Notes: generated by a model from the letters alone, not told the origin. A stretch of DNA of 33,120 nt from Acidimicrobiaceae bacterium (GCA_003133545.1 PKYA01000196.1:1-33120), one strand, 5' to 3'; shown: positions 1-8,348, counted from the stretch's first letter. Numbers and translations: made by a program.

Positions 1-2910
1 CCCGTCGAGGTCGAGGTGGAGAAGAGGCTGGGCATCACGGGCAAGAAGCAGATAGAGGATGAAATCGGCATCGCCGAGTTCGTTCGCCTCTGTCGCGAGT
101 CGGTCTACACCTATGTCGACGAGTTCACCCGCTTGACCACCCGCATCGGGTACTGGCTCGACACGGATGCGGCCTACTGGACGCTCGATCCGACCTACAT
201 CGAGTCAGTCTGGTGGCACCTGCGCCAACTCTTCGACCAGGGTCTCCTCTACGAGGATCTCAAGGTCGTCCCCTACTGCCCCCGCTGCGGGACGGCGCTG
301 TCGAGCCACGAACTGGGCCAGCCCGGTGTCTACAGCGACGAAGAGGACGAGTCGGCCTACGTGCGATTCCCGATCACGGACCCGGAGCCGGCGGTGCTCG
401 GTGCGGCCCAAGCGCTGGCCGTCTGGACCACCACGCCGTGGACGCTGCTGTCCAACACCGGGGTGGCGGTGAACCCGGACCTCACCTATGCCGTCGTGGA
501 CGGGTTGGTCATGGCCGAGGACCTGGTCGACGACGTGCTGGGCGAGGGCGCACGTGCCCGCATCAGCGGGCGCATCGCCGGCAGCGCCTTGGTGGGCCTG
601 CGCTACCAGCGTCCCTTCGACGATCTGGCGCCGCCCCCCGGGGCCGACGGCTGGCGCGTGGTCCCGGCCGGTTACGTGACAACCGAAGAGGGGACGGGGC
701 TCGTGCACCTGGCCCCTGCCTTCGGTGAGATCGACCGCCAGATCGGGCGCGACAACGGGCTCCCGTCGTTGAATCCGGTGGGGCCTGACGGCCGCTTCAC
801 CGAGGACATCCCGTGGCTGGCCGGCCAGGCGGTGCGCGTCGCCAACACCGTCATCAACGATCGGCTGGAGGCGTCGGGCCTCCTGCTGCGGCGCTATCCC
901 TATGTGCACTCGTACCCGCATTGCTGGAGATGCGGTACCCCCCTTATCTATTGGGGCAAGCCGAGTTGGTACGTCGCCACCTCCACCCGCAAGGACGACC
1001 TGCTGGCCGCTAATGCGACCATCGACTGGCACCCGGCCTACATCCGCGACGGCCGCTTCGGTGAGTGGCTGTCCAACAACGTCGACTGGGCGCTCTCCCG
1101 TGACCGCTACTGGGGCACCCCGCTGCCGATCTGGCGCTGTGCGCACGGCCACACCCATTGCGTCGGCTCGCTGGCCGAACTGTCGTCGCTGTGTGGCCGC
1201 GACGTGACCGGCATCGACCCCCACCGGCCGGTCATCGATGAGGTGGAATTCGCCTGCCCCGAGTGCGCCACCGACGGGCTGCCGGACGAGGACACGACAG
1301 CGCGGCGGGTGGCGCCCGTCATCGATGCCTGGTTCGACTCGGGCTCGATGCCGGCGGCCCAGGTGGGCTATCCCCACGTCGCGGGATCGGCGGAGGCGTT
1401 CTCCTTCCCGGCCGATTTCATCTCCGAGGCGATCGACCAGACGCGGGGCTGGTTCTACTCCTTGTTGGCCGTCAACACCCTGGTGTTCGGCCAGAGCCCG
1501 TACACGCACGTGGTCTGCCTGGGACACATCATCGACGCTGACGGCCGCAAGATGTCCAAGTCACTGGGCAACATCATCGATCCCTGGACCATTCTCGACA
1601 CCAGGGGAGCGGATGCCCTGCGGTGGTGGATGTTCAGCCAGGGCTCACCTTGGACGCCCACGCGCGCCAGCCTGGGTGCCATCGACACGGCACTGCGCGA
1701 CATGCTGCTCAAGCTGTGGAACACGTTCAGCTTCTTCACCACGTATGCCTCGTTGAACGGCTTCGACCCGTCCGACCCTGGGGTGCCGCCACTGGCGGAG
1801 CGGGGCGAGCTCGACCGCTGGATCCTGTCCCGTCTGGCCAGCACCGGCGTCACGATGACCACGGCGCTCGAGGGCTACGAGCCGCTCGACGCCGCCTCCG
1901 CGCTGGGCGCCTTGGTCGACGACCTCTCCAACTGGTACGTGCGCCGGAGCCGCCGCCGTTTCTGGCGCACCGACCCCGACGCTCCTCCGGGGGACACACT
2001 CAGCGCCCAGGCGACGCTGCACGAGGCGCTGCGCGCCATTGCGCTCTTGCTGGCTCCCTTCTGCCCATTCGTCGCCGATGTCGTGTGGCGCGCGCTGTGT
2101 GGGGCCGATGCGAGCCAGTCGGTGCATCTGGCTGACTGGCCCGCATTCGGAGAGGACATGGTCGACCGCGATCTCGAGGCGCAGATGGACCTGGCTCGCC
2201 GCCTCACCTCCCTCGGGCGCGCCGCCCGCAGCGAGGCCGGGGTAAGGGTGCGCCAGCCCCTCTCGCGGGCCCTCGTCTTCCTGCCGTCGGGCGCACCCCC
2301 GATCCTCTATGACATCGTCGCCGAGGAGCTCAACGTCGACGAGATCGACGTGGCCGACGAGCTGAGCGAGGTGCTCGAGTTCGAACTGTCCGCCAATTTC
2401 CGCACGCTCGGACCACGCCTGCTGGACCGGGCGAAGGACGTGCGACCGGCTCTGGCCGCGCTCGACAGTGCCGCTGCCGCAGCGGCGCTCGAAGCCGGGG
2501 AGCCGATCACGGTCGACCTGCCGGGAGGGGCGGTGGAGCTCGGTCCCGATGACGTGCAGCTGCGGATCCGCGGGCAGCAGGGATTTGCCGTCTCGCGCGA
2601 GGGGGGAGAGGTGGTGGCGCTCGACCTGACGCTCGACGAATCCCTCCGCCACCGCGGCCTGGCTCGTGAAGTGGTCAGGCTGGTGCAGGAGTTACGAAAG
2701 AGCAGTGGGCTCGACGTGTCCGACCGCATCCACCTCCACTTCGTGGGGCTGGATATGTTGGTGGGGCATTTCGATTACATCGCCCGCGAGGTCCTGGCGG
2801 TGGACATCGTGATCGGCCCGGGCGAGGGCGAGGGCACCCCGTTGGAGCTGGAGACCGAAGAGGGCAGGTTCACGGCGCGCGTCTGGTTGCGCAAGGCCGA
2901 GGGCGCGTAG
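1..2910 (+). CDS. ileS: Isoleucyl-tRNA synthetase, 5'-truncated by the window
   Basis: Charges tRNA-Ile with isoleucine in the cytoplasm. The reading frame is open from base 1 (PVEVEVEKRLGITGKKQ), so the ORF-track start at base 16 is internal. Bacterial IleRS of this long type is about 1,040 residues, so roughly 70-100 N-terminal residues, including the HIGH-type ATP motif, lie upstream. Visible features are a CPRCG zinc-like pair near residue 95, the editing-domain segment WTTTPWTLLSNTG, the class I signature KMSKS at bases 1549-1563, and an anticodon-binding and C-terminal region ending LRKAEGA. The form resembles the actinobacterial/eukaryote-like IleRS rather than the E. coli type with a C-terminal zinc finger; that subtype call is inference. 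The gene ends with TAG, converging on the MarR gene 47 bp away. Confidence 0.97.
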   Translation, partial: PVEVEVEKRLGITGKKQIEDEIGIAEFVRLCRESVYTYVDEFTRLTTRIGYWLDTDAAYWTLDPTYIESVWWHLRQLFDQGLLYEDLKVVPYCPRCGTALSSHELGQPGVYSDEEDESAYVRFPITDPEPAVLGAAQALAVWTTTPWTLLSNTGVAVNPDLTYAVVDGLVMAEDLVDDVLGEGARARISGRIAGSALVGLRYQRPFDDLAPPPGADGWRVVPAGYVTTEEGTGLVHLAPAFGEIDRQIGRDNGLPSLNPVGPDGRFTEDIPWLAGQAVRVANTVINDRLEASGLLLRRYPYVHSYPHCWRCGTPLIYWGKPSWYVATSTRKDDLLAANATIDWHPAYIRDGRFGEWLSNNVDWALSRDRYWGTPLPIWRCAHGHTHCVGSLAELSSLCGRDVTGIDPHRPVIDEVEFACPECATDGLPDEDTTARRVAPVIDAWFDSGSMPAAQVGYPHVAGSAEAFSFPADFISEAIDQTRGWFYSLLAVNTLVFGQSPYTHVVCLGHIIDADGRKMSKSLGNIIDPWTILDTRGADALRWWMFSQGSPWTPTRASLGAIDTALRDMLLKLWNTFSFFTTYASLNGFDPSDPGVPPLAERGELDRWILSRLASTGVTMTTALEGYEPLDAASALGALVDDLSNWYVRRSRRRFWRTDPDAPPGDTLSAQATLHEALRAIALLLAPFCPFVADVVWRALCGADASQSVHLADWPAFGEDMVDRDLEAQMDLARRLTSLGRAARSEAGVRVRQPLSRALVFLPSGAPPILYDIVAEELNVDEIDVADELSEVLEFELSANFRTLGPRLLDRAKDVRPALAALDSAAAAAALEAGEPITVDLPGGAVELGPDDVQLRIRGQQGFAVSREGGEVVALDLTLDESLRHRGLAREVVRLVQELRKSSGLDVSDRIHLHFVGLDMLVGHFDYIAREVLAVDIVIGPGEGEGTPLELETEEGRFTARVWLRKAEGA

Positions 2911-2925
2911 CTCGCGGCTCAGTGC

Positions 2926-2939
2926 CGGCGCTGGCGCCG
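2926..2939. terminator. Weak hairpin between convergent ileS and marR-type gene
   Basis: A CGGCG / CGCCG stem with a four-base CTGG loop sits in the 47-bp convergent gap. It has no T tract on either strand, so a terminator role is only suggested by position. Confidence 0.25.
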
Positions 2940-2957
2940 ACAGGCTCGCCGACGCGC

Positions 2958-3479
2958 TCAGCAGCCCGGGCGCGCCAACTTGGAGAGGGCAACGGTCAGC
3001 GCGGCGCGGTCCTTGTCGTCCAGGGGTGCCATCAGGTGCCGGTCAATGCCCTCGATGTGCGCGGCGATCGCCCGGCCGAGCGTGGACCGACCGGTGGGCG
3101 TCAGCACGACGTGGACGCTGCGACGATCCGAAGGGCAGTTCTGGCGGGCCACCATTCCGGCCTCCACCATCCGGTCCACCAACCGGGTGACCCCACCGGT
3201 GGTCAGCGCTACCTCGGTGCTCAGCTTGCTCATGGTGAGCCGTCCCTCGGGTGCCGCGCCGATGTGCAGGAGCACGTCGAACCAGACCATCGGGATGCCG
3301 ACGGACTCCTCGAGCTCGCGCCCCAGCAGGTAGGAGAGCCGGCGCTGCGCGCCCACCAGCAGGCCCATGAGCCGCAGGCGCCCGTCGTCGATGCCCGCCA
3401 GGATCTCGCACGTGCCGCCCACGGCGCGAGCGTCGTCGTGTACCGCATCGCCCTGCTCGGGGAAAGTCGCAGTGCTCAT
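2958..3479 (-). CDS. MarR-family transcriptional regulator
   Basis: A 173-residue protein with the winged-helix arrangement of MarR repressors: a helical N-terminal dimerisation part, then a helix-turn-helix around LTMSKLSTEVALTTGGVTRLVDRMVEAGMV (about residues 80-110) and a wing containing DRRSVHVVLTPTGR. The ATG at 3479 is preceded by a good GAGGGAG ribosome-binding site. It is divergent from the YceI gene, and the 133-bp gap contains two different inverted repeats plus direct half-sites, so autoregulation and control of YceI are likely. The ligand is unknown. MarR/YceI neighbour pairs occur in other actinobacteria, where they are usually assigned to stress or solvent responses; that role is not shown here. 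Confidence 0.92.
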   Translation of the reverse strand: MSTATFPEQGDAVHDDARAVGGTCEILAGIDDGRLRLMGLLVGAQRRLSYLLGRELEESVGIPMVWFDVLLHIGAAPEGRLTMSKLSTEVALTTGGVTRLVDRMVEAGMVARQNCPSDRRSVHVVLTPTGRSTLGRAIAAHIEGIDRHLMAPLDDKDRAALTVALSKLARPGC

Positions 3480-3500
3480 ATCGCTCCCTCAATCTGCACG

Positions 3501-3521
3501 ATCGTACCACGCAACCGTGGT
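3501..3521 (-). promoter_or_regulatory. Candidate marR-type gene promoter with inverted repeat
   Basis: On the minus strand TACGAT (3506-3501) fits a TAnnnT -10 box about 20 nt before the GAGGGAG ribosome-binding site. Directly upstream of it is the perfect inverted repeat ACCACG-caac-CGTGGT (3506-3521), which overlaps the -10 box by one base and fits an autoregulatory operator. No clear -35 box was seen. Confidence 0.45.
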
Positions 3522-3571
3522 TACCTGATTGCGGAGTATCTGTTTGACAAGTATCTGTTTAATCAGATACT
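3520..3571. promoter_or_regulatory. Phased operator array upstream of the YceI gene
   Basis: AGTATCTGTTT occurs exactly twice, at 3535-3545 and 3550-3560. A related copy, GTTACCTGATT (7 of 11 identical), sits at 3520-3530, so the three direct half-sites are spaced exactly 15 bp apart. The last is followed by the inverted copy AATCAGATACT (3561-3571), which makes a palindrome with perfect 8-base arms AGTATCTG / CAGATACT. The palindrome fills the spacer between the -35 and -10 boxes of the YceI promoter, the usual position for a repressor that excludes RNA polymerase. Confidence 0.7.
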
Positions 3572-3573
3572 AT
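3544..3573 (+). promoter_or_regulatory. YceI gene promoter (TTGACA-18-TACTAT)
   Basis: A perfect TTGACA -35 box (3544-3549) lies 18 bp before TACTAT (3568-3573), which fits TAnnnT. Transcription would start near 3580 and give a leader of about 30 nt with a strong AAGGAGG ribosome-binding site (3601-3607). The palindromic operator sits inside the spacer. Confidence 0.65.
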
Positions 3574-3612
3574 CGCATCAACAAAGTACGCACCACCCCT
3601 AAGGAGGCCCAA

Positions 3613-4164
3613 ATGGCTATAATCACCCAGCCCAAAGTCGGCACGTACGCTATCGACCCTGCGCACACAGAGGTCGGGTTCGTAGCCCGCCACCTGGTGG
3701 GCACCAAGGTGCGTGGCCGTTTCGCCGAATTCTCCGGCGCGTTCACCGTGGCCGAGAACCCCGAGGATTCCACACTGGAGGCAGAGGTAAAGGCCGCCAG
3801 CATCCACACCAACCAGAACATGCGTGATGACCACCTGCGCACGAACGACTTCTTGGACGTCGAGAACCACCCGACCCTCACCCTGAAGAGCACCGGCCTC
3901 AAGAAGGTGAGTGACACGGACTGGAAGCTGTCCACCGACCTCACCATCCGTGGCGTCACCAAGCCGGTGGAGTTCGACCTGGAGTACCTGGGCGAAGGCC
4001 CCGCCATGGCCGAGGGCAAGTCAGTCGTGGCGTTCTCCGCCGTCGGCGAGATCGACCGGCGCGACTTCGGGGTGACCTTCAACCACGCGCTGCTCGACGG
4101 CAGTGTCGTCGTCGGCAACAAGGTCAAGATCGAGCTGGAAGTCGAAGCCGGCCTGGCCGAGTAG
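3613..4164 (+). CDS. YceI-family polyisoprenoid-binding-like protein
   Basis: A 183-residue YceI-domain lipocalin-like barrel. Family hallmarks are the opening TYAIDPAHTEVGFVARHLVGTKVRGRF, the segment NQNMRDDHLRTNDFLDVENHP, and the closing FSAVGEIDRRDFGVTFN. Family members bind isoprenoid or other amphipathic lipids. No signal peptide is visible, unlike E. coli YceI, so this copy is probably cytoplasmic. I moved the start from the ORF-track 3529 to ATG 3613 because AAGGAGG lies five bases before it, the YceI domain begins right after it, and the upstream 28 codons cover the promoter and operator. The gene is divergent from the MarR regulator and is probably its main target. Confidence 0.95.
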   Translation: MAIITQPKVGTYAIDPAHTEVGFVARHLVGTKVRGRFAEFSGAFTVAENPEDSTLEAEVKAASIHTNQNMRDDHLRTNDFLDVENHPTLTLKSTGLKKVSDTDWKLSTDLTIRGVTKPVEFDLEYLGEGPAMAEGKSVVAFSAVGEIDRRDFGVTFNHALLDGSVVVGNKVKIELEVEAGLAE

Positions 4165-4172
4165 GTCAAGAA

Positions 4173-4191
4173 CGCGCCGGCTGACGGCGCG
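4173..4191 (+). terminator. Hairpin after the YceI gene
   Basis: CGCGCC / GGCGCG stem with a seven-base loop nine bases after the YceI stop. No T tract follows, so this is a weak terminator candidate. Confidence 0.3.
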
Positions 4192-4231
4192 CCGGCCCAC
4201 GATGGGTGGGTCGGGCGCCGTGCGCCGGGGT

Positions 4232-4237
4232 TACGCT
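4232..4237 (+). promoter_or_regulatory. -10 box of a putative leaderless promoter (sugar kinase)
   Basis: TACGCT lies 8 nt before ATG 4246, and no purine-rich ribosome-binding site is present. The identical hexamer stands in the same relation to the starts at 8404 and 10281. Confidence 0.5.
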
Positions 4238-4245
4238 TCGGCGGC

Positions 4246-5916
4246 ATGCGGACCACGTCGGTGCCGACCCTGCCGGCCGCCGCGCCCACGCCCTTGCGGG
4301 CCGTGGCCGAGGCGGGCCCGGAAGAGAGCTATGCGCTCGCGGTCGATCTGGGTACCGGCGGGCCCAAGGTGGCCGTCATCTCGGCCCGGGGCCGGATCGC
4401 CGCCCACGCCTTCGAGAAGGTCGGCATCGCGCTGGGTGACGACGGGGCGGCCGAACAGGAGCCCGAGGAGTGGTGGCGGGCCATCGTCGCCGCGGGCCGG
4501 CGCGCCCTGGCGGAGAGCGGCGTGGCGCCCGAGCGAGTCGTCGGTGTCGGCTGCACGGCGCAGTGGTCCGGCACGGTCGCGGTGGGGGAAGACGGTCGCG
4601 CCATCGGCCCCTCCATCATCTGGCTGGATTCCCGCGGGGCCGGCGCAGTCACGCGTGTGGTGCGGGGGGCGCTGAACGTCCAGGGCTACTCCGCTCCGAA
4701 ACTCGCCCGCTGGGTGCGCCGCACCGGGGGCATTCCGAGCCTGTCCGGCAAGGACCCGGTAGGCCACATCCACTTCCTGCGCGAGGAACGCCAAGACGTC
4801 TACAGCGCCACGGCCGTCTTTCTCGAGCCCGTGGACTATCTCGGCCTGCGCCTGACCGGCTTGGCCCGGGCGTCGCACGACTCCATCACCCTGCACTGGG
4901 TCACCGACAACCGGGACATCGATGCCATCGCGTACGACGACAGCCTCCTCGAGATGGCGGGGCTCGAGAGAAGGACCCTGCCCGAACTCGTGCCCACCGG
5001 AAGTGTCCTCGGCGGGTTGACGCCGGCCGCGGCGGCCGAGCTCGGCCTCCTGGCCGGCACCCCTGTCGTGGCCGGCACCGGGGACCTGCACTCGGCGGCT
5101 GTCGGGTCGGGTGCGGTGGATGACTTCGCCGGGCACCTCTACATCGGGACCTCCAGCTGGATCAGCTGCCATGTCCCTTTCAAGAAGACGGACGCGTTGA
5201 CCAACATCGCTTCGATCCCCTCGGGCCTTCCCGGGCGCTACCTCGTGGCGGACGAGCACGAGACGGGAGGGGCCTGCCTGACCTGGTTACGGGACAACCT
5301 GCTCTTCCCGAGGGACGCGCTCGACGCCGGCGCCACGGTGCCCGACGACGCCTTCGCGTTGCTCAACGAGACCGCCGCCGGTGTCGCCCCCGGTGCCCGC
5401 GGGATCCTGTTCACCCCATGGTTGAACGGGGAGCGATCCCCGGTCGACGACCACACCATCCGCGGGGGCTTTCACAACATCTCGCTCTCGTCCACCCGCG
5501 CCGACATGGTGCGGGCCGTCTTCGAGGGCGTCGCCCTCAATTCGGCCTGGTTGCTCGGCGCCGTGGAGAAGTACACCAAGAGGCGTTTCGCCTCCCTCGC
5601 GTTCGTGGGCGGTGGCGCCAACTCGGACCTGTGGTCACAGATCCATGCCGACGTGATGGGACGGACCATCAGCCAGATCGCCGACCCGGTGCTGGCCAAC
5701 GTGCGGGGGGCCGGCCTTCTCACGCACCGTGCGCTGGGTCACCTGACCCTGGCCGACGTCCCCGCCATGGTGGCGGTGAAGGCCGTCTACACGCCCGACG
5801 AAGCGGCAAGCGCCGTCTATGCACCCCTCCTCAAGGAGTTCGTCAACCTTTATGAGAAGACGAAGGGCATCCACAAACGGTTGAACGGCGCCCGCGTGAG
5901 CGGGCACGGGGCCTGA
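4246..5916 (+). CDS. FGGY-family carbohydrate kinase (xylulokinase-like)
   Basis: An ATP-dependent sugar kinase of 556 residues. The N-terminal phosphate-binding motif is YALAVDLGTGGPKVAV, and the FGGY core includes GTGDLHSAAVGSGAV with the expected catalytic Asp. The C-terminal half has LAFVGGGANSDLWSQIHADVMG, the adenine-side signature. Overall it most resembles XylB-type kinases. The E. coli xylulokinase substrate loop (QMHG) is replaced by AQWSG in GCTAQWSGTV, so the sugar cannot be called. The protein is longer than the usual 480-510 residues because about 28 residues precede the domain. The ATG start is favoured by the TACGCT box 8 nt upstream. No sugar transporter or isomerase gene is adjacent. 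Confidence 0.9.
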   Translation: MRTTSVPTLPAAAPTPLRAVAEAGPEESYALAVDLGTGGPKVAVISARGRIAAHAFEKVGIALGDDGAAEQEPEEWWRAIVAAGRRALAESGVAPERVVGVGCTAQWSGTVAVGEDGRAIGPSIIWLDSRGAGAVTRVVRGALNVQGYSAPKLARWVRRTGGIPSLSGKDPVGHIHFLREERQDVYSATAVFLEPVDYLGLRLTGLARASHDSITLHWVTDNRDIDAIAYDDSLLEMAGLERRTLPELVPTGSVLGGLTPAAAAELGLLAGTPVVAGTGDLHSAAVGSGAVDDFAGHLYIGTSSWISCHVPFKKTDALTNIASIPSGLPGRYLVADEHETGGACLTWLRDNLLFPRDALDAGATVPDDAFALLNETAAGVAPGARGILFTPWLNGERSPVDDHTIRGGFHNISLSSTRADMVRAVFEGVALNSAWLLGAVEKYTKRRFASLAFVGGGANSDLWSQIHADVMGRTISQIADPVLANVRGAGLLTHRALGHLTLADVPAMVAVKAVYTPDEAASAVYAPLLKEFVNLYEKTKGIHKRLNGARVSGHGA

Positions 5917-5927
5917 GGCGCCCGCGC

Positions 5928-5948
5928 CGCGCCCGTACGCACGGCGCG
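5928..5948. terminator. Hairpin between convergent kinase and FkbM genes
   Basis: CGCGCC / GGCGCG stem with a nine-base loop in the 36-bp convergent gap. It could act for both genes, but it has no T tract. Confidence 0.3.
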
Positions 5949-5952
5949 ACCT

Positions 5953-6990
5953 TCAGCCGCCGGGAGGGAGCAGGAGCAGGTCCTCTATCTGCAGCGGGTC
6001 CTTCCAGGCCCCCAGGAGCTCGCTCGCCGAAGTGGGGGGGTCGGGGTGGCCCGTCTCGCGGTTGAGGAGCGAGATGCGGTAGCCGAGCGCCTCGAACCCG
6101 GCGAGGTACTCCGCCCCGCTGAGGCCCGACACCCGCGGCAGCATCTCGAGGCTGAGCTCGGTGGCCACGACCGGCCGCCAGGTCTCGAGCAGGCGCTGGG
6201 CCCCGGCCACCACCCGGCCTTCGGCCCCTTCCACATCGATCTTCAAGAAATGGACGGGTCCCTCGACGAGATCGTCGAGGGCGAACGTGGGCACGATCTC
6301 GCTCCAACCCGACGCCAGGCTGGTGGCGTCCTCGGCCACCAGCCCCGCGTTCGAGCCGAAGTGCCCCGACAGGTTCGACCAACCCCGGGACCGGTCGAGT
6401 GCCAACGGGAGCACCTCCACGTTGTGGGCCTGGTTGGCCTCGACGGAGAGGAGGATGAGCCGGCAGTTCTCCGAGCTCGGCTCAATCGCCACGACGCGGC
6501 CGGCCGCGCCCACGAGCACGGAGGCCAGCATGGTGTACAGCCCGACGTTGGCCCCCACGTCGACCACCGTCATGCCCGGCCGGCAGAACTGGCGGAACAC
6601 CGGGATCAGGTGTGCCTCGTAGTTGCCGTTGAGCAGAGGCTGGGACACCGCACCGTCGTCGCGGTCGAGGCACAGGGTCACCCCTTCGTCGATGCGGTGC
6701 CTGATGATGTCGTCGGGGCCGAAGCGGATGCTCATTGGTGACGGCGAGAACTGACGGTCGATGGTGCTCAGTATCTGCCGCAAGCCGTGCAGGTCGAAGA
6801 CGGCGTCGCCCACCAGCCCGTGCGCGTGCGCATGCAGATCGGCGGGATCCCGCGTCGGGTAGAGCATCCCGAGCGCCCCGTCGACGGCGATCGCGCCGGC
6901 CGGCACGCCGTCCGTGGGCGAGCCGGCCGCCCGATCGGTCCCGCCGAGGAGGGAGATGAGCTTGCGGCGCAGGCGGCGGGGTAGGCGCAC
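5953..6990 (-). CDS. FkbM-family SAM-dependent methyltransferase
   Basis: A 345-residue protein with a C-terminal FkbM methyltransferase domain. The SAM-binding motif TVVDVGANVGLYTMLAS is at about residues 141-157, the acidic AIEPS turn at 168-172, and the family hallmark FLKIDVEGAEGRVVAGA at 248-264. The first roughly 130 residues are a lineage-specific extension. I place the start at GTG 6990, whose G is the last base of the upstream stop codon (TAGTG), with AAAGGA just before it. The 608-residue ORF-track version runs out of frame through the glutamine-synthetase gene and is not the protein. FkbM enzymes usually O-methylate sugars or secondary metabolites. The target here is unknown, and the tight coupling to a glutamine-synthetase-like enzyme is unusual. 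Confidence 0.88.
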   Translation of the reverse strand: MRLPRRLRRKLISLLGGTDRAAGSPTDGVPAGAIAVDGALGMLYPTRDPADLHAHAHGLVGDAVFDLHGLRQILSTIDRQFSPSPMSIRFGPDDIIRHRIDEGVTLCLDRDDGAVSQPLLNGNYEAHLIPVFRQFCRPGMTVVDVGANVGLYTMLASVLVGAAGRVVAIEPSSENCRLILLSVEANQAHNVEVLPLALDRSRGWSNLSGHFGSNAGLVAEDATSLASGWSEIVPTFALDDLVEGPVHFLKIDVEGAEGRVVAGAQRLLETWRPVVATELSLEMLPRVSGLSGAEYLAGFEALGYRISLLNRETGHPDPPTSASELLGAWKDPLQIEDLLLLPPGG

Positions 6991-8348
6991 TAGATCCTTT
7001 CGAAGTTGCGCGCCAGCTCCCAGTCCGACACGTGCCGGTTGGCCGCCTCCCACTCTTGTTGCGCGGTGTTGAGCAGGTGGTGGTGGACGTCGGGACCGAA
7101 CGCCTCGGCGGCCACCTCCGAGCCCGCCAGCTCGGCGATGGCCTCCACGAGGGTGGAGGGGATCCGGGGCACATCGGCCGCTGTGTAGGCGTTCGTCGGG
7201 TAGGCCTCGGGCAGCTCGAGCTCGTGATCGATCCCATAGAGGCCGGCCGCGATGCAGGCGGCCACCACCAGGTACGGGTTGACGTCGGCCCCCGGCACCC
7301 GGCTCTCGATCCGCCGCCCGGCGCCGTGTCCCACCACGCGGAAGCCGCAGGTGCGGTTGTCCTCCCCCCACACCACCGCCGTGGGCGCCCAGCTCCCGGG
7401 CACGTAGCGCCGGTACGAGTTCAGCGTGGGAGCGGCGCACCAGGCCAGCTGGCGGGCGGCGTGGAGCTGCCCGGCGAGAAAGCGGCGCCCCACGGTGGAG
7501 AGGCCGGTGGCGTGCGCGGCGTCGGCCATCAGGGGCTCGCCCGTGGTGCTGTCCCACAAGCTGTTGTGCACGTGGCACGACGAGCCGACATCGTCCATGG
7601 TCCACTTGGCCATGAACGTGGCGGCGCGCCCCTCTTGGGCGGCGATCTCCTTGATCCCGTTCTTGAAGACGAGGTGCCGATCCGCCGTCTCGAGCGCGCC
7701 GGCGTAGGTCACGTTCACCTCGTGCTGGCCGCGACCGGCCTCGCCCTTGGAGAACTCCACCGGGATGTCGGCGGCGCACATCTCGTGGCGGATGCGCCGC
7801 AGGATGTACTCCTCGCGCGAGGTCTGCAGCAGCTGGTAGTCCTCAATGGTCTGCGAGTGCGGCGTCAGGCCCTTCCACCCCTTTGCGTGGGCCTCCTCGT
7901 AGGTGTCGCGGAAGAGGAAGAACTCGAGCTCGGTGGCGCTCGAGACCCGGAAGCCCCGCTCGACGGCCCGGGCGATCTGCCGGCGCAGGATCTGCCGGGG
8001 CGACACCTCCACCGGCGTCCCCGCCTCGTCGGTGAGGTCGCCGATCACCATGGCCGTGCCGGGAAGCCACGGGATGTGGCGGGCGGTGCTGAAGTCGGGA
8101 TGGGCCACGACATCCCCGTAGCCCAGGTCCCAGTTGGCGAAGCGGTAGCCCGGGAGCGGGGTCATGTCGATGTCGACGGCCAGCAGGTAGTCGCAGACCT
8201 CGATCCCGTGCTCGGCCACGTGGGCGCTGAAGAAATCAGGCGTCACCCGTTTGCCCACCGGTCGACCGTGCATGTCGGGAAAGGCCAACACGACGGTGTC
8301 GATGGATCCGTCGGCAATCCCATTGGCGATCAGCTCTTGTCCGGGCAT
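6990..8348 (-). CDS. Glutamine synthetase family protein (gamma-glutamyl-amine ligase-like)
   Basis: About 452 residues with the glutamine synthetase fold. ATELEFFLF (about 138-146) and KGEAGRGQHEVNVTYA (201-216) supply metal-binding Glu and His residues, and FMAKWTMDDVGSSCHVHNSLWD (245-266) corresponds to the ATP/ammonia region. The FMAKW and SSCHVHNSL forms are typical of the PuuA/FluG-like branch, which joins glutamate to amines, rather than housekeeping GlnA. The divergent neighbour is a PuuD-like amidase, supporting gamma-glutamyl-amine metabolism. No adenylylation-site context was recognised. The start at ATG 8348 is my choice; a GTG at 8417 is the longer alternative but overlaps the divergent gene. 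The stop overlaps the FkbM start by one base. Confidence 0.88.
   Translation of the reverse strand: MPGQELIANGIADGSIDTVVLAFPDMHGRPVGKRVTPDFFSAHVAEHGIEVCDYLLAVDIDMTPLPGYRFANWDLGYGDVVAHPDFSTARHIPWLPGTAMVIGDLTDEAGTPVEVSPRQILRRQIARAVERGFRVSSATELEFFLFRDTYEEAHAKGWKGLTPHSQTIEDYQLLQTSREEYILRRIRHEMCAADIPVEFSKGEAGRGQHEVNVTYAGALETADRHLVFKNGIKEIAAQEGRAATFMAKWTMDDVGSSCHVHNSLWDSTTGEPLMADAAHATGLSTVGRRFLAGQLHAARQLAWCAAPTLNSYRRYVPGSWAPTAVVWGEDNRTCGFRVVGHGAGRRIESRVPGADVNPYLVVAACIAAGLYGIDHELELPEAYPTNAYTAADVPRIPSTLVEAIAELAGSEVAAEAFGPDVHHHLLNTAQQEWEAANRHVSDWELARNFERI

Noticed and set aside
205-1527. 440-residue minus-strand ORF inside ileS (and similar long antisense ORFs such as 1645-2652, 10266-11621, 11576-13105, 22615-24510 and 29408-30889)
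   Set aside because: These mirror strongly supported genes on the other strand, have low-complexity Arg/Gly/Ala/Pro-rich translations and no recognisable domain. GC-rich codon bias creates such ORFs.
2922-3602. 226-residue plus-strand ORF opposite the MarR gene
   Set aside because: It is antisense to a clear MarR protein and runs into the operator region.
6991-7779. N-terminal half of the 608-residue FkbM ORF
   Set aside because: It is a different frame of the glutamine-synthetase-like gene. The methyltransferase has its own GTG start at 6990.
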